Part shown: positions 1 through 7,519 of the stretch, in pieces
Position numbering within the stretch: the first letter of the stretch is position 1
Layout of the letters: each line of letters opens with the position of its first letter
Source of the DNA: Nonomuraea wenchangensis
Lineage (GTDB): Bacteria > Actinomycetota > Actinomycetes > Streptosporangiales > Streptosporangiaceae
Length of the DNA: 64,000 nucleotides
Assembly (NCBI RefSeq): GCF_900111685.1
Contig: NZ_FOHX01000014.1
Span: forward strand, 1-64,000
Reading direction: 5' to 3'
The notes under the pieces: generated by a model
The model's database searches: none
The model's input: the letters and a program-made list of their open reading frames with translations, nothing else
Told to the model about the DNA's origin: nothing
Translations under genes and position numbers: made by a program

Positions 1-520
1 GCAGGGTGCGGGCGACCTTCAGTCCGCGTCCGCCGCCGCCGTAGGCGGCCTTGATCGCGATCGGCAGGCCGTGCTCCTTCGCGAAGGCGACGACCTCGTC
101 CGCCCCGGACACCGGGTCCTTGGTGCCGGCGACCAGCGGCGCGCCGACCTTCTGGGCGATGTGCCTGGCCTGCACCTTGTCGCCGAGCGCGGCGATGGCG
201 GCGGGCGGCGGGCCGATCCAGGTCAGCCCGGCGTCGATGACCGCCTGGGCGAAGGCGGCGTTCTCCGACAGGAAGCCGTAGCCGGGGTGGACGGCGTCGG
301 CGCCGCTGCGGGCGGCCACGTCGAGCAGCTTGGCGATGTCGAGGTAGGTCTCCGCCGGGGACTGCCCGCCCAGCGCGTACGCCTCGTCGGCCAGCCGCGC
401 GTGCAGCGCGTCCCTGTCCTGGTCGGCGTAGACCGCCACGCTGCCGATCCCGGCGTCCTTGCACGCGCGGGCCACCCGTACGGCGATCTCCCCGCGATTG
501 GCGATCAGCACCTTCCGCAC
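1..520 (-). CDS. Acyl-CoA carboxylase alpha subunit, biotin carboxylase N-terminus (partial)
   Basis: The gene reads leftward and runs off the window edge, so only about 173 residues are seen. The N-terminus carries the biotin carboxylase signature IANRGEIAVRV, followed by HPGYGFLSEN and then the glycine-rich ATP-grasp loop AYGGGGRGLKV near residue 165. This domain carboxylates biotin with ATP and bicarbonate for acetyl-/propionyl-CoA carboxylase. The start chosen is GTG at 520, preceded by a GGGAAGGA ribosome-binding site. Whether a BCCP domain follows, as in actinobacterial AccA fusions, cannot be seen. A beta/epsilon pair lies 43 kb away and may or may not be its partner. Confidence 0.93.
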   Translation of the reverse strand, partial: MRKVLIANRGEIAVRVARACKDAGIGSVAVYADQDRDALHARLADEAYALGGQSPAETYLDIAKLLDVAARSGADAVHPGYGFLSENAAFAQAVIDAGLTWIGPPPAAIAALGDKVQARHIAQKVGAPLVAGTKDPVSGADEVVAFAKEHGLPIAIKAAYGGGGRGLKVARTL

Positions 521-549
521 CGACGACCGTCCTTCCCGAAATCGATGGT

Positions 550-1269
550 TCAGCGACCCAGGTAGGCGCCGCCGTTGACGTGAAGCACCTGCCCAGTGAC
601 GTGCCCGGCTCCCTCGCCGGCGAGGAACAGAACGGTATCGGCCACGTCGGACGGCGTGCCGGGGCGGCCGTTGCGGGTGTTGTCGACGCGGGCCCTGATG
701 CCGTCCTCGGTGAGGCGGCCACGGAAGAACTCGGTGTCGAGGACGAGGCCGGGGGAGACCACGTTGGCCGTGATGCCGCGCGGGCCCAGCTCGGCGGCCA
801 GGTCGGCGGTCCAGGACTCCAGGGCGGCCTTGGCGGCGCCGTACGAGCCCGAGCCGGTGCCGCGGGCGGCGATCGAGCCGATGGAGATCACCCGGCCGCC
901 GTCGGCCAGGCGCGGGGTCAGCGCGGTCGTGACGAGCACCGCGGACATGAGGTTGGCGTTGAGGTTGGCCCACCACGCCTCGGCGACGTCCATGAGGTCG
1001 CCGGGCTGCTTGCGGTCGAGGTTGGTGTTGCCGCCGGCGTTGTTGACCAGCACGTCCACGTGCTGCGGCAGGGCGCCGAGCGCTTCCTGGACGGCGACCG
1101 GGCTGGCGGCGTTGAAGACCGCGTACTCCGCGCCGATGCGGTCCGCGGCCTCCTTCAGCACGTGCTCGCGGCGGCCGGTGATCGTGACGTGCTCGCCCCG
1201 TGCGGCGAACGCCGCGGCGATCGCGTAACCGATGCCGGTGCCGCCGCCCGTCACCACAACTTGGCGCAT
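550..1269 (-). CDS. SDR family NAD(P)-dependent oxidoreductase (FabG-like)
   Basis: This 239-residue classical short-chain dehydrogenase has the Rossmann nucleotide motif TGGGTGIG at residues 7-14, NNAGG after strand 4, and an active-site Ser followed by YGAAK (YxxxK). The C-terminal VTGQVLHVNGG is typical of FabG-like enzymes. Classical SDRs reduce or oxidise a carbonyl/hydroxyl with NAD(P); the substrate cannot be read from sequence. It lies 29 bp upstream of the biotin carboxylase in the same direction, so a shared transcript is likely and a role in acyl-CoA metabolism is possible. ATG start; a GAGG lies 11 bases upstream. Confidence 0.9.
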   Translation of the reverse strand: MRQVVVTGGGTGIGYAIAAAFAARGEHVTITGRREHVLKEAADRIGAEYAVFNAASPVAVQEALGALPQHVDVLVNNAGGNTNLDRKQPGDLMDVAEAWWANLNANLMSAVLVTTALTPRLADGGRVISIGSIAARGTGSGSYGAAKAALESWTADLAAELGPRGITANVVSPGLVLDTEFFRGRLTEDGIRARVDNTRNGRPGTPSDVADTVLFLAGEGAGHVTGQVLHVNGGAYLGR

Positions 1270-1377
1270 GACCGGACGAACCTCCGCGTCATTAATCCCG
1301 AATGTTCCTCGGGTAGACCATAGCCGCTCGGCATAACCCGGACGAAGACCAGTGGGCCCGCTTAGTGTGATGGCGCT

Positions 1378-1405
1378 TTCACACGGTCCAGTTCACACGG
1401 TCCAG
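1378..1405. repeat. Perfect 14-bp tandem duplication before the first WXG100 gene
   Basis: TTCACACGGTCCAG occurs twice head to tail, ending just before the AGGAGG ribosome-binding site of the WXG100 gene. It lies in the divergent interval (1270-1414) between the SDR gene and the T7SS locus, where promoters for both directions must sit. It could be an operator or simply a local duplication. Confidence 0.8.
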
Positions 1406-1414
1406 GAGGTATGC

Positions 1415-1687
1415 ATGAGCCAGAGTATGCTCGGCGGCGACCCCGCGGAAATGCAGCAGATGGCCAGCCAGTTCACCCAGCAGTCAGAGGCGGTCCGCAC
1501 CACGATGACCGCGCTCGACCGCGAGGCGGCCAAGGTCGGCACCGCGTGGACGGGCCCGGGCGCGCAGCGTTTCCAGCAGGCCTGGCAGAACTACCGCACC
1601 GCGTTCCAGCGGATGACCGAGGAGCTGCAGGAGGCCTCGCGGGTCATCGGCACCTACCGCCAGAACATCGAGTCCGCCACGAAGTGA
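1415..1687 (+). CDS. WXG100 family T7SS effector/target
   Basis: A 90-residue protein of ESAT-6/CFP-10 size with the WxG turn (WTGPGAQRF, near residue 46) between two predicted helices, the hallmark of WXG100 proteins secreted as helical-hairpin dimers by type VII systems. The ATG at 1415 is chosen because AGGAGG (1404-1409) is 5 bases upstream and the N-terminus then matches family length; an ATG at 1411 is in another frame. It is the first gene of the T7SS block and is followed by the mycosin protease. No exact YxxxD/E signal is present at the C-terminus (Y-R-Q-N-I-E is one residue too long), so secretion may depend on a partner. Confidence 0.9.
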   Translation: MSQSMLGGDPAEMQQMASQFTQQSEAVRTTMTALDREAAKVGTAWTGPGAQRFQQAWQNYRTAFQRMTEELQEASRVIGTYRQNIESATK

Positions 1688-1731
1688 GCAACGGAACGAG
1701 GCCCTGGCGACCCGCTGGGGCTTCCTTCCGT

Positions 1732-1773
1732 TGAACCCGAGCGAGTGAACCGGAGCGGGTGAACCGGAGCGAG
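1732..1773. repeat. Three 14-bp tandem repeats upstream of mycP
   Basis: Three contiguous near-identical 14-mers, consensus TGAACCGGAGCGAG, start at 1732, 1746 and 1760. They fill the space between the WXG100 stop and the mycosin start. Unit length equals that of the separate tandem repeat on the other side of the WXG100 gene, but the sequence differs. Confidence 0.8.
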
Positions 1774-1797
1774 CCGGGCGATATACCCTCTTTCGAC

Positions 1798-2946
1798 ATG
1801 ATCGGTCGCGCCCTCCTGGCGAGCCTGCTCGCACTGCACCTCGCCGCGGCCCCCGCCGCGGCGGCCACCGTCGCGGACGACTGCAACCCGAAGAAGGGCA
1901 CCGTCAAGCTCCCCGCCACCGAGCCCTGGGCGCAGAAGCGGCTGGACATCAAGTCCGCCTGGCGGCTCACCAGGGGCGCGGGCGTGACGGTGGCGGTCGT
2001 CGACAGCGGTGCCGACTACCACCCGCAGGTCCAGATCTCCAAGATCGTGGACGAGACGCACACCGGCTACCGCGACTGCGTCGGCCACGGCACCGCCGTC
2101 TCCGGCATCATCGGCGCCCGCTACCTCGCCGGGGTCCCGTTCCACGGCGTCGCGCCGGACGCCCGGCTGCTCATGTTCAAGCAGAGCAACAAGACCGACG
2201 GCGTGCTCACCAACCTCGTCAACGCCATCAACGACGCGGTGGACGCCAAGCCGGACGTCATCAACGTGTCCGTACGCGCCTCCGACAACCCGTCGCTGCG
2301 GGCCGCGATCCAGCGGGCGCTGGACAACGACATCGTCGTGGTGGCCGCCGCCGGCAACATCACCAACCAGGACGACGAGGCCGAGCCCTCCTATCCGGCG
2401 GCCTACGACGGCGTGCTGGCGGTGGGCGCGGCCACGCCGGACGGCCGCCGCGCCGACTCCTCCAACGCCGTCACCCCGGTCGGCGTGCTCGGCCCGGGCG
2501 CCGACATCACCGCCCCCTGGCCGGGCCGTTCCTACATGCGCGGCCTGCAGGGCACGAGCTTCGCCTCGCCGTACGTGGCGGGCACCGCCGCCCTGGTCCG
2601 GGCCCGTTTCCCCAAGCTCAACCAGGAGCAGGTGCGCCGGCGCATCATCGCCACCGCCGACGGCACCTCCGGGGCCGGCACCGGGACGGGCATGGTCAAC
2701 CCGCTGCTGGCGCTCACCGCCGTCCTGCCGTACGAGGACGCGAACGGCCCCGTGGTGGCCGAGCCGCCGCCCACCGCGCTGCCGGCGAACGCCGTGGCGA
2801 AGGTCCCGCCGCGCGACGAGACGGCGATCGGGGTCGCGATGGCGGTGGGGACGGGCGCGCTCATGGCGATGCTGGCCGCGGGCGCGCTGGTGCTGCTGGT
2901 TCCGCGGGGAAGGCAGCGCGGCTGGCGGCCGGGACGGGCGTCCTAA
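1798..2946 (+). CDS. mycP: Type VII secretion-associated serine protease mycosin
   Basis: A membrane-anchored subtilisin (S8) of the ESX-associated mycosin family, 382 residues from the chosen start. The signal peptide MIGRALLASLLALHLAAAP is followed by catalytic Asp (VAVVDSGAD), His (GHGTAVSGI), the oxyanion Asn (AAGN) and Ser (GTSFASPYVAG). A single TM helix near residues 340-365 and a short basic tail end the protein. In mycobacteria, mycosins stabilise the secretion complex at the membrane's outer face and cleave some substrates. An upstream in-frame GTG at 1759 would place 13 polar residues before the signal peptide, so ATG 1798 is preferred. No Shine-Dalgarno is visible; TATACC at 1782-1787 could be a -10 for a near-leaderless message. 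Confidence 0.93.
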   Translation: MIGRALLASLLALHLAAAPAAAATVADDCNPKKGTVKLPATEPWAQKRLDIKSAWRLTRGAGVTVAVVDSGADYHPQVQISKIVDETHTGYRDCVGHGTAVSGIIGARYLAGVPFHGVAPDARLLMFKQSNKTDGVLTNLVNAINDAVDAKPDVINVSVRASDNPSLRAAIQRALDNDIVVVAAAGNITNQDDEAEPSYPAAYDGVLAVGAATPDGRRADSSNAVTPVGVLGPGADITAPWPGRSYMRGLQGTSFASPYVAGTAALVRARFPKLNQEQVRRRIIATADGTSGAGTGTGMVNPLLALTAVLPYEDANGPVVAEPPPTALPANAVAKVPPRDETAIGVAMAVGTGALMAMLAAGALVLLVPRGRQRGWRPGRAS

Positions 2947-2984
2947 CTGTTACTCCACGGTGTCCCAAAGCGTTACTTGTGGGT

Positions 2985-2997
2985 GAATTGTCAATTC
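2985..2997. promoter_or_regulatory. Perfect palindrome GAATTGTCAATTC
   Basis: A 6+1+6 palindrome sits in the AT-richer gap between mycP and the pseudokinase gene, about 80 bp before the latter's start. Its form and position suit a dimeric repressor site, but no cognate regulator is identifiable. Confidence 0.4.
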
Positions 2998-3077
2998 GCC
3001 AGTGAAACCGCTGATGTAAATGTGGCAGATGCGGTTGAATGTCCCTTCAAGATCTATCTTTCACCGAAGGGATGAAG

Positions 3078-5300
3078 ATGCACCCCCTGCGTCCGGGTGA
3101 TCCCGCGAAGCTGGGCGCGTACGACATCGCAGGACGTCTGACCGATGGGCCGCGCGGCGCGGCCTTTCTCGGCAAGGAGTCCGACGACGCGCCCTTAAGA
3201 GTGATCAAGGTGTTGCCTTCGGCTCAGGAGGCGGGCAGCGACGACGTCGCTCGGCTCACCGGGGTGCAACGGGTGTCCAGCTCGTACGTGGCCCGCACCC
3301 TCGACGCCGGCCTCCACGAGGGCCACGCCTACGTGGTCCGCGAGCACGTCGAGGGCCGCAGCCTGGCCGAGGCCGTGGCCGCGGACGGCCCGCTCGACGC
3401 CGACGCGCTGGAGCGGGTCGCGGTGGGCGTGCTCACCGCGCTGACCGCCGTGCACCTGGCGGGCATCACCCACCGGGGGCTGACCCCGCACAACGTCATC
3501 CTCGGCCCGGACGGCCCCCGCGTGACGGACGTCGACCTCGGCGAGCCCGCCGGGGAGATCGGCTACCGCGCGCCGGAGCAGATCAGGGGCCTGGCCTACG
3601 GTCCGTACGCCGACGTCTTCGCCTGGGCGGCGACCGTCGCCTTCGCCGCGACCGGGCAGCCGCCCTTCGGCCAGGACGAAGAGGCGGTGCTGAACGGCGA
3701 GCCCGAGCTCGGCTCGCTCGCCGAGCCGCTGCGCCGGGTCGTGCAGGCGGCGCTGTCCAAGGACACCGGGCAGCGGCCCACCACCTACATGGCGCTGCTG
3801 CAGCTCCTCGGCGACAAGCGGGGCGGCGTCGCGCAGAAGCTGGAGTCCGGGCCGGACGTCGTGCTCGACGGCATCCCGCTGCAGGGCGTGGTGATCCCGG
3901 GCCTGGCCGCTCCCGGCGCGCCGGTGCCCGGCCCGCCGATCGCCGGCGTGCCGCCGCAGGGGATGCCCGTCGAGGGCGTGCCCATGCAGGGGATGCCGGG
4001 TCCTGGCGCGCCGGTGCCGGGCCTGCCGATGGACGGTGTGCCGCCGCAGCAGACCTGGGGGCCGCCGCCCGTGCCGCCGCAGGGCGGGCTCGCGCCGGCC
4101 GGTCCCGAGCCGGTGCAGGGCGTGCCGCTGCCGCCCCCGCCGATGTGGGAGCCGCCGCGCGAGCAGCAGCGGCAGGCGCCGGTGCAGGGGCAGACCGTCC
4201 CCTCTCGCCCGCCGCGCAAGTTCCCGCTCGGCCTGGCCGCCGCCGTGGGCGCGCTCGCGCTGCTGTCCGGCGTCGGGCTGTGGGGCGCCAACCAGTACGC
4301 CGCCACGCAGAAGTTCGAGCCGGTGGCCGCCGCTGGCGACCAGAAGACGCAGGGCCCGGCCGCGGCCGGCGACGCCAGCGTCAACGCCAACGCCAACCAG
4401 AACGGCCTGCCCCAGCCGAACAACCAGGACCAGACCGGGCAGAACCAGCCTGAGGTCACCGTTCCCTGGGCGAACACCCCCGGCACCGACCAGAACGACG
4501 TCGGCCCCATGACGCTGCCCAGCGACTGGACCTCGCAGGCGCCGACGCCGCCCGAGTACAGCACGGTGCCGTCGCCGCTGCCGATCAACACCCAGCGGAT
4601 CGCGCAGCCGCCGGTCAGCACGCAGCCGGCCGCGACCCAGACCGCCGCGCCCCAGCCTACGGTGACCGTGACGATGCGGGAGACGCCGACGCCGACGCCC
4701 ACGCCGACGAACGTGGCCACCATGGGACCTTCGGAGACGCCGACGGCCGGCCCCACGGTCACCGTCACGGCCACGCCGACGCCGACCGTCACCGAGACCC
4801 CGACCCCGAGCGCGACCCCGACGGTCGTCCCGTCCGCGACTCCGACGGTCACCCCGACCCGCTCGCAGCCGACGGCCCGGCCGACCCACACGACGACGCC
4901 GACGCGGACGCGGACCCCGTCCAGCCGCCCGACCGCGGCCCCGACGTCGGTCCCGACGACCTCGGCCCCGGTGATCAAGAACCCGTACTCGCCGGGCCAG
5001 GTCTGCGGCGAGGGCTTCTACGTGCAGCGCAAGCAGTCGTTCAGCACCGGCGAGACCTTCCAGCTCTACAACGCCTCCACCGGTGAGAACTGCGTGGTGA
5101 CGATGAAGACGTCCGAGGTCGGCAAGTCCACCCCGGTGAGCGTCACCCTGGAGGTCCAGGGCGGCGGCTCCAGGAACCAGAGCGGCAACTTCGAGTACTA
5201 CGCCGGGCCGGTCAAGCTCAACGGCAAGGGCAAGTGCGTCCGCTTCTCCGGCAGCGTCGGCTCCGCGGGGACCAGCGCCGGCTGGGCCAACTGCGGCTGA
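3078..5300 (+). CDS. Transmembrane Ser/Thr pseudokinase with C-terminal SapA-like extracellular domain
   Basis: 740 residues. The N-terminal ~260 residues have the eukaryotic-type kinase fold and retain a VIK lysine (K44) and an APE motif. The HRDLKPxN loop, however, reads HRGLTPHN (131-139), DFG reads DVD, and the glycine loop is degenerate, so catalysis is unlikely. A Pro/Gly/Met-rich cytoplasmic linker leads to one TM helix (~381-402). A Thr/Pro-rich stalk follows (~530-630), and then a Cys-containing C-terminal domain (VCGEGFYVQ...YAGPVKL...GKC...NCG) that I recognise as resembling spore-associated protein A. ATG 3078 is preferred because it gives the family N-terminus MHPLRPGDP and has an AAGGG upstream; ATG 3039 is possible. 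Leu40 is a TTA codon. Confidence 0.85.
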   Translation: MHPLRPGDPAKLGAYDIAGRLTDGPRGAAFLGKESDDAPLRVIKVLPSAQEAGSDDVARLTGVQRVSSSYVARTLDAGLHEGHAYVVREHVEGRSLAEAVAADGPLDADALERVAVGVLTALTAVHLAGITHRGLTPHNVILGPDGPRVTDVDLGEPAGEIGYRAPEQIRGLAYGPYADVFAWAATVAFAATGQPPFGQDEEAVLNGEPELGSLAEPLRRVVQAALSKDTGQRPTTYMALLQLLGDKRGGVAQKLESGPDVVLDGIPLQGVVIPGLAAPGAPVPGPPIAGVPPQGMPVEGVPMQGMPGPGAPVPGLPMDGVPPQQTWGPPPVPPQGGLAPAGPEPVQGVPLPPPPMWEPPREQQRQAPVQGQTVPSRPPRKFPLGLAAAVGALALLSGVGLWGANQYAATQKFEPVAAAGDQKTQGPAAAGDASVNANANQNGLPQPNNQDQTGQNQPEVTVPWANTPGTDQNDVGPMTLPSDWTSQAPTPPEYSTVPSPLPINTQRIAQPPVSTQPAATQTAAPQPTVTVTMRETPTPTPTPTNVATMGPSETPTAGPTVTVTATPTPTVTETPTPSATPTVVPSATPTVTPTRSQPTARPTHTTTPTRTRTPSSRPTAAPTSVPTTSAPVIKNPYSPGQVCGEGFYVQRKQSFSTGETFQLYNASTGENCVVTMKTSEVGKSTPVSVTLEVQGGGSRNQSGNFEYYAGPVKLNGKGKCVRFSGSVGSAGTSAGWANCG

Positions 5301-5320
5301 CCCGCCTCACGACAACGCGA

Positions 5321-5354
5321 GAAACCCCCTCCGGCCGGGACCGGAGGGGGTTTC
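5321..5354. terminator. Bidirectional terminator between convergent genes
   Basis: A perfect 14-bp stem (GAAACCCCCTCCGG, 5321-5334, with its complement at 5341-5354) encloses a 6-base loop and is followed by TTTCTTC on the plus strand. It lies exactly between the convergent pseudokinase and YbaB-like genes and can serve both. Confidence 0.9.
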
Positions 5355-5372
5355 TTCGTCGTACGGGGCCGA

Positions 5373-5663
5373 TCAGGCGCCGGGCATCAGGGCGTTCCTG
5401 GCGGCCTCGGCGGCCTCCTCCGCCCGCGCGATCGCCGACGTGATCGCGTCGGCCAGTCGCCGCGCGTCCAGCCGGGCCCGGCTCAGCGGATGGATCCGCA
5501 GGTCGAGCAGGACGCCGAGGGCGTCCGTGGTGGCCTCGATCCGGCCCTCGTCGGCGCGGCCGGTGAAGCGGCGCGCACTCCACTCGGCCACCGCCTCCTC
5601 GGCCTGCCGCGCGCCGGCCATCAGCGCCTCCAGCCGGGCCATGGCCTCGTCCAGCTCACGCAC
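5373..5663 (-). CDS. YbaB/EbfC family protein (1)
   Basis: A 96-residue protein that looks like a YbaB/EbfC nucleoid-associated fold: an N-terminal helix (RELDEAMARLEALMAGAR), a central beta section (GRIEATTDALGVLLDLRI) and a C-terminal helix (ADAITSAIARAEEAAEAAR). The family forms dimers that bind DNA in E. coli. In actinobacterial T7SS loci such genes recur beside WXG genes, where their role is not established. GTG start at 5663 with GGGAGGG upstream; it follows the preceding YbaB-like gene by 3 bases, so they are co-translated. It is the last gene of a seven-gene leftward operon that starts with eccC. Confidence 0.8.
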   Translation of the reverse strand: MRELDEAMARLEALMAGARQAEEAVAEWSARRFTGRADEGRIEATTDALGVLLDLRIHPLSRARLDARRLADAITSAIARAEEAAEAARNALMPGA

Positions 5664-5666
5664 CGC

Positions 5667-6050
5667 TCATCCCTCCCGCATGACGCGCTCGACGTGCGCC
5701 GCCAGCGGATCGTCAGGGCCGCCGCCGTCCGGGCCGGACAGGGCGGCCGTCAGCTCCTCCAGGCGCTCGCCGAGCGCGCCGCGGGCGGCGGCCACCGCCT
5801 CCATGACGGCCCCGGCGAGCCGGACGTGGTCCAGCTCCCGCAACCGCCTCGAATCGAGGTGCAGCCCCAGCAGCCGCCCGGTCCCGGACACCCGGGCGAG
5901 GACGGCGCCGCTCGCGTCCTTGCCCTCCATCCGCTCCGCGGCCAGCTCGTCCAGCGTGCCGGCGATCCGCGCCGACCAGGCGTTCATCTCCCGCAGCAGG
6001 CCGGGGACGTCGCCCTCCCTGCCCGCCGCGAAGGCGTCGATCTGGCTCAA
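5667..6050 (-). CDS. YbaB/EbfC family protein (2), TTG start
   Basis: A 127-residue protein with the same layout as its downstream neighbour: a helix ending near NAWSARIAGTLDELAAERM, strands around GAVLARVSGTGRLLGLHL, then a helix and a Gly/Asp-rich tail. The start is a TTG at 6050 whose TTGA overlaps the stop of the preceding gene, indicating translational coupling; an internal ATG would delete the first helix. Paralogy with the neighbour is suggested by the matched secondary structure, with low sequence identity. Function in the T7SS locus is unknown; chaperone-like or DNA-binding roles are both open. Confidence 0.75.
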   Translation of the reverse strand: MSQIDAFAAGREGDVPGLLREMNAWSARIAGTLDELAAERMEGKDASGAVLARVSGTGRLLGLHLDSRRLRELDHVRLAGAVMEAVAAARGALGERLEELTAALSGPDGGGPDDPLAAHVERVMREG

Positions 6051-6910
6051 AGGTCGGCCCCCTTCGGCTTCCACATGTCGTCCGTACGCTGCGGGTCGGC
6101 GAGGGCGGGGGAGAGCCGCAGGTCGCGGGGGCCCTTCGCGGGGTCGCCGGAGTTGTAGAAGGCGCCCTTGAGGTCGTTGAGCTTCAGCTCCAGCTTGTTC
6201 AGGTCGCCCTCGTAGGAGTTGTAGACGTCGGCGAACTGCTTGACCAGGTTGCCGAGCGCGGTGGTGAAGACGCCGACCTGGGTCATCAGGGCCACCCTGG
6301 CGACGGGGTGCGTGGTGCTCATGGCGGCCAGGGAACGCAGGATCGGCGCGGAGGCGGCGTAGAGGCCGAAGACCGACAGGTCGTACTCCAGCACCTCCTT
6401 GTACTGGCCGTGCATCGCGCCGCTCATCTCGTCGCCGACCTTGCCGAGCTGGCTGAACAGGCCGTTGACGTTGAATCGCACGTACTGCTGGAGGGTTTCG
6501 GCGGCGGTGCCCTTCCAGTTGGGCGAGATCTGGTCGAAGTAGCCGCGCCACAGGTTCGACCTGTTGCCCTCCAGCGCGCCGGACATCTCCTTCCAGGCCT
6601 CCCGCCGGTCGTAGAAGAGGAAGGGGTTGCCCAGGTTGAGCGTGGCCGCCACGTCCAGGGCCAGCGCCCCCGCGCCGAGCCCGGACATCGCCATCGCGGC
6701 GCGGGTGTTCTGGCGCAGCGGGTTGAGCCCGGTGACCAGCCGCTTGAAGAACCCGGGATCGGTACGGGCGACCGCCGCCGCGGGCTTCACCTGGACCGTG
6801 CCGGAGACGGTGTTGTTCCTGTTCGCCAGGAAGAGCTGCTGGTTGCCCTGGGGCGGGGTGCTCTGGCCGGGCACGATCAGCTTGGGCGGCTGGTTCGGCG
6901 GAGTGCTCAT
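6047..6910 (-). CDS. WXG-containing T7SS-associated membrane protein, unknown function
   Basis: 287 residues. A Pro/Gln-rich start (residues 1-40) leads to a hydrophobic stretch (AMAMSGLGAGALALDVAATL), then a helical region with a WxG turn (SPNWKGTAAETL, ~residue 130) and further hydrophobic helices (VFGLYAASAPILRSLAAM and VALMTQVGVFTTALGNLV), finishing in an acidic and Pro-rich tail. The WxG element relates it to ESX substrates, but its length and hydrophobic helices suggest a membrane-associated or PPE-like protein. It is coupled to the downstream YbaB-like gene by a 4-base overlap and is similar in layout to the 258-residue protein at 19.2 kb. I do not recognise a named family. Confidence 0.7.
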   Translation of the reverse strand: MSTPPNQPPKLIVPGQSTPPQGNQQLFLANRNNTVSGTVQVKPAAAVARTDPGFFKRLVTGLNPLRQNTRAAMAMSGLGAGALALDVAATLNLGNPFLFYDRREAWKEMSGALEGNRSNLWRGYFDQISPNWKGTAAETLQQYVRFNVNGLFSQLGKVGDEMSGAMHGQYKEVLEYDLSVFGLYAASAPILRSLAAMSTTHPVARVALMTQVGVFTTALGNLVKQFADVYNSYEGDLNKLELKLNDLKGAFYNSGDPAKGPRDLRLSPALADPQRTDDMWKPKGADL

Positions 6911-6920
6911 GCGGTGGCTC

Positions 6921-7418
6921 TCACTTCTTCCTGTTCGCCTGTTCCGCCTGCCGGTAGTTGGACGCCGAGAGGGTGACCTTGCCGGCGTCCCTGCGCAGCA
7001 CGTCGCCCAGGATGCCGGCGCTGTCCCTCCAGGTGTCGGCGATGGTGTTGAACCGGTTGGTGAACATCAGCCCGACGACGGGCACGCCGGCGAGGGGGGC
7101 GAGGTTCCAGCCCTCGAAGCGCGGGGTGCGCTGCTTGACGAGGTGCACGCCGTCGCCGGAGTCGGTCATGGCGCCGGCGAAGGCGTCGATGGTGCCGGTG
7201 CTGGTCTCGTAGCCGGGGAGGTTCGACTTGTCGGCCGCGGGGTCCTGCTTCCCCGGCGGTTTCGCCGAGGGCGAGGCGGACGGGGACGCGACGGGGCGCA
7301 GCGACGGGGGCAGGCAGACCGGGGGAGGGCACGTGGGGGTGTGCGGGCACGGGCTGGTGACCGCGGGCGTCGCGGACGGCGTCGCCGAGGGGGCGGCGAT
7401 GGACGGATCGGTCGACAC
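6921..7418 (-). CDS. Small WXG-like/EspC-like T7SS protein with Pro-Ser rich N-terminus
   Basis: 165 residues with GTG start at 7418. The first ~65 residues are low complexity (Pro, Ser, Ala, with three Cys). The C-terminal half is helical with an NTIADTWRDSAGILGDVL segment reminiscent of the WXG turn and ends in KVTLSASNYRQAEQANRKK. The motif YxxxE (Y-R-Q-A-E) near the C-terminus fits the type VII secretion signal YxxxD/E. It is 10 bp upstream of the 287-residue WXG protein, so the two may be made and secreted together. No Shine-Dalgarno is obvious; GATACA nine bases before the GTG could serve as a -10 for a leaderless transcript. Confidence 0.65.
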   Translation of the reverse strand: MSTDPSIAAPSATPSATPAVTSPCPHTPTCPPPVCLPPSLRPVASPSASPSAKPPGKQDPAADKSNLPGYETSTGTIDAFAGAMTDSGDGVHLVKQRTPRFEGWNLAPLAGVPVVGLMFTNRFNTIADTWRDSAGILGDVLRRDAGKVTLSASNYRQAEQANRKK

Positions 7419-7519
7419 GATGATCTTTGTATCACCGCGTTAGCGCTGATAAACGGCCATTTCCCCTGTCGGGCGATAAAATGCGAATGCCATTCACATT
7501 CGCGTAACCTGCCGTTTCC

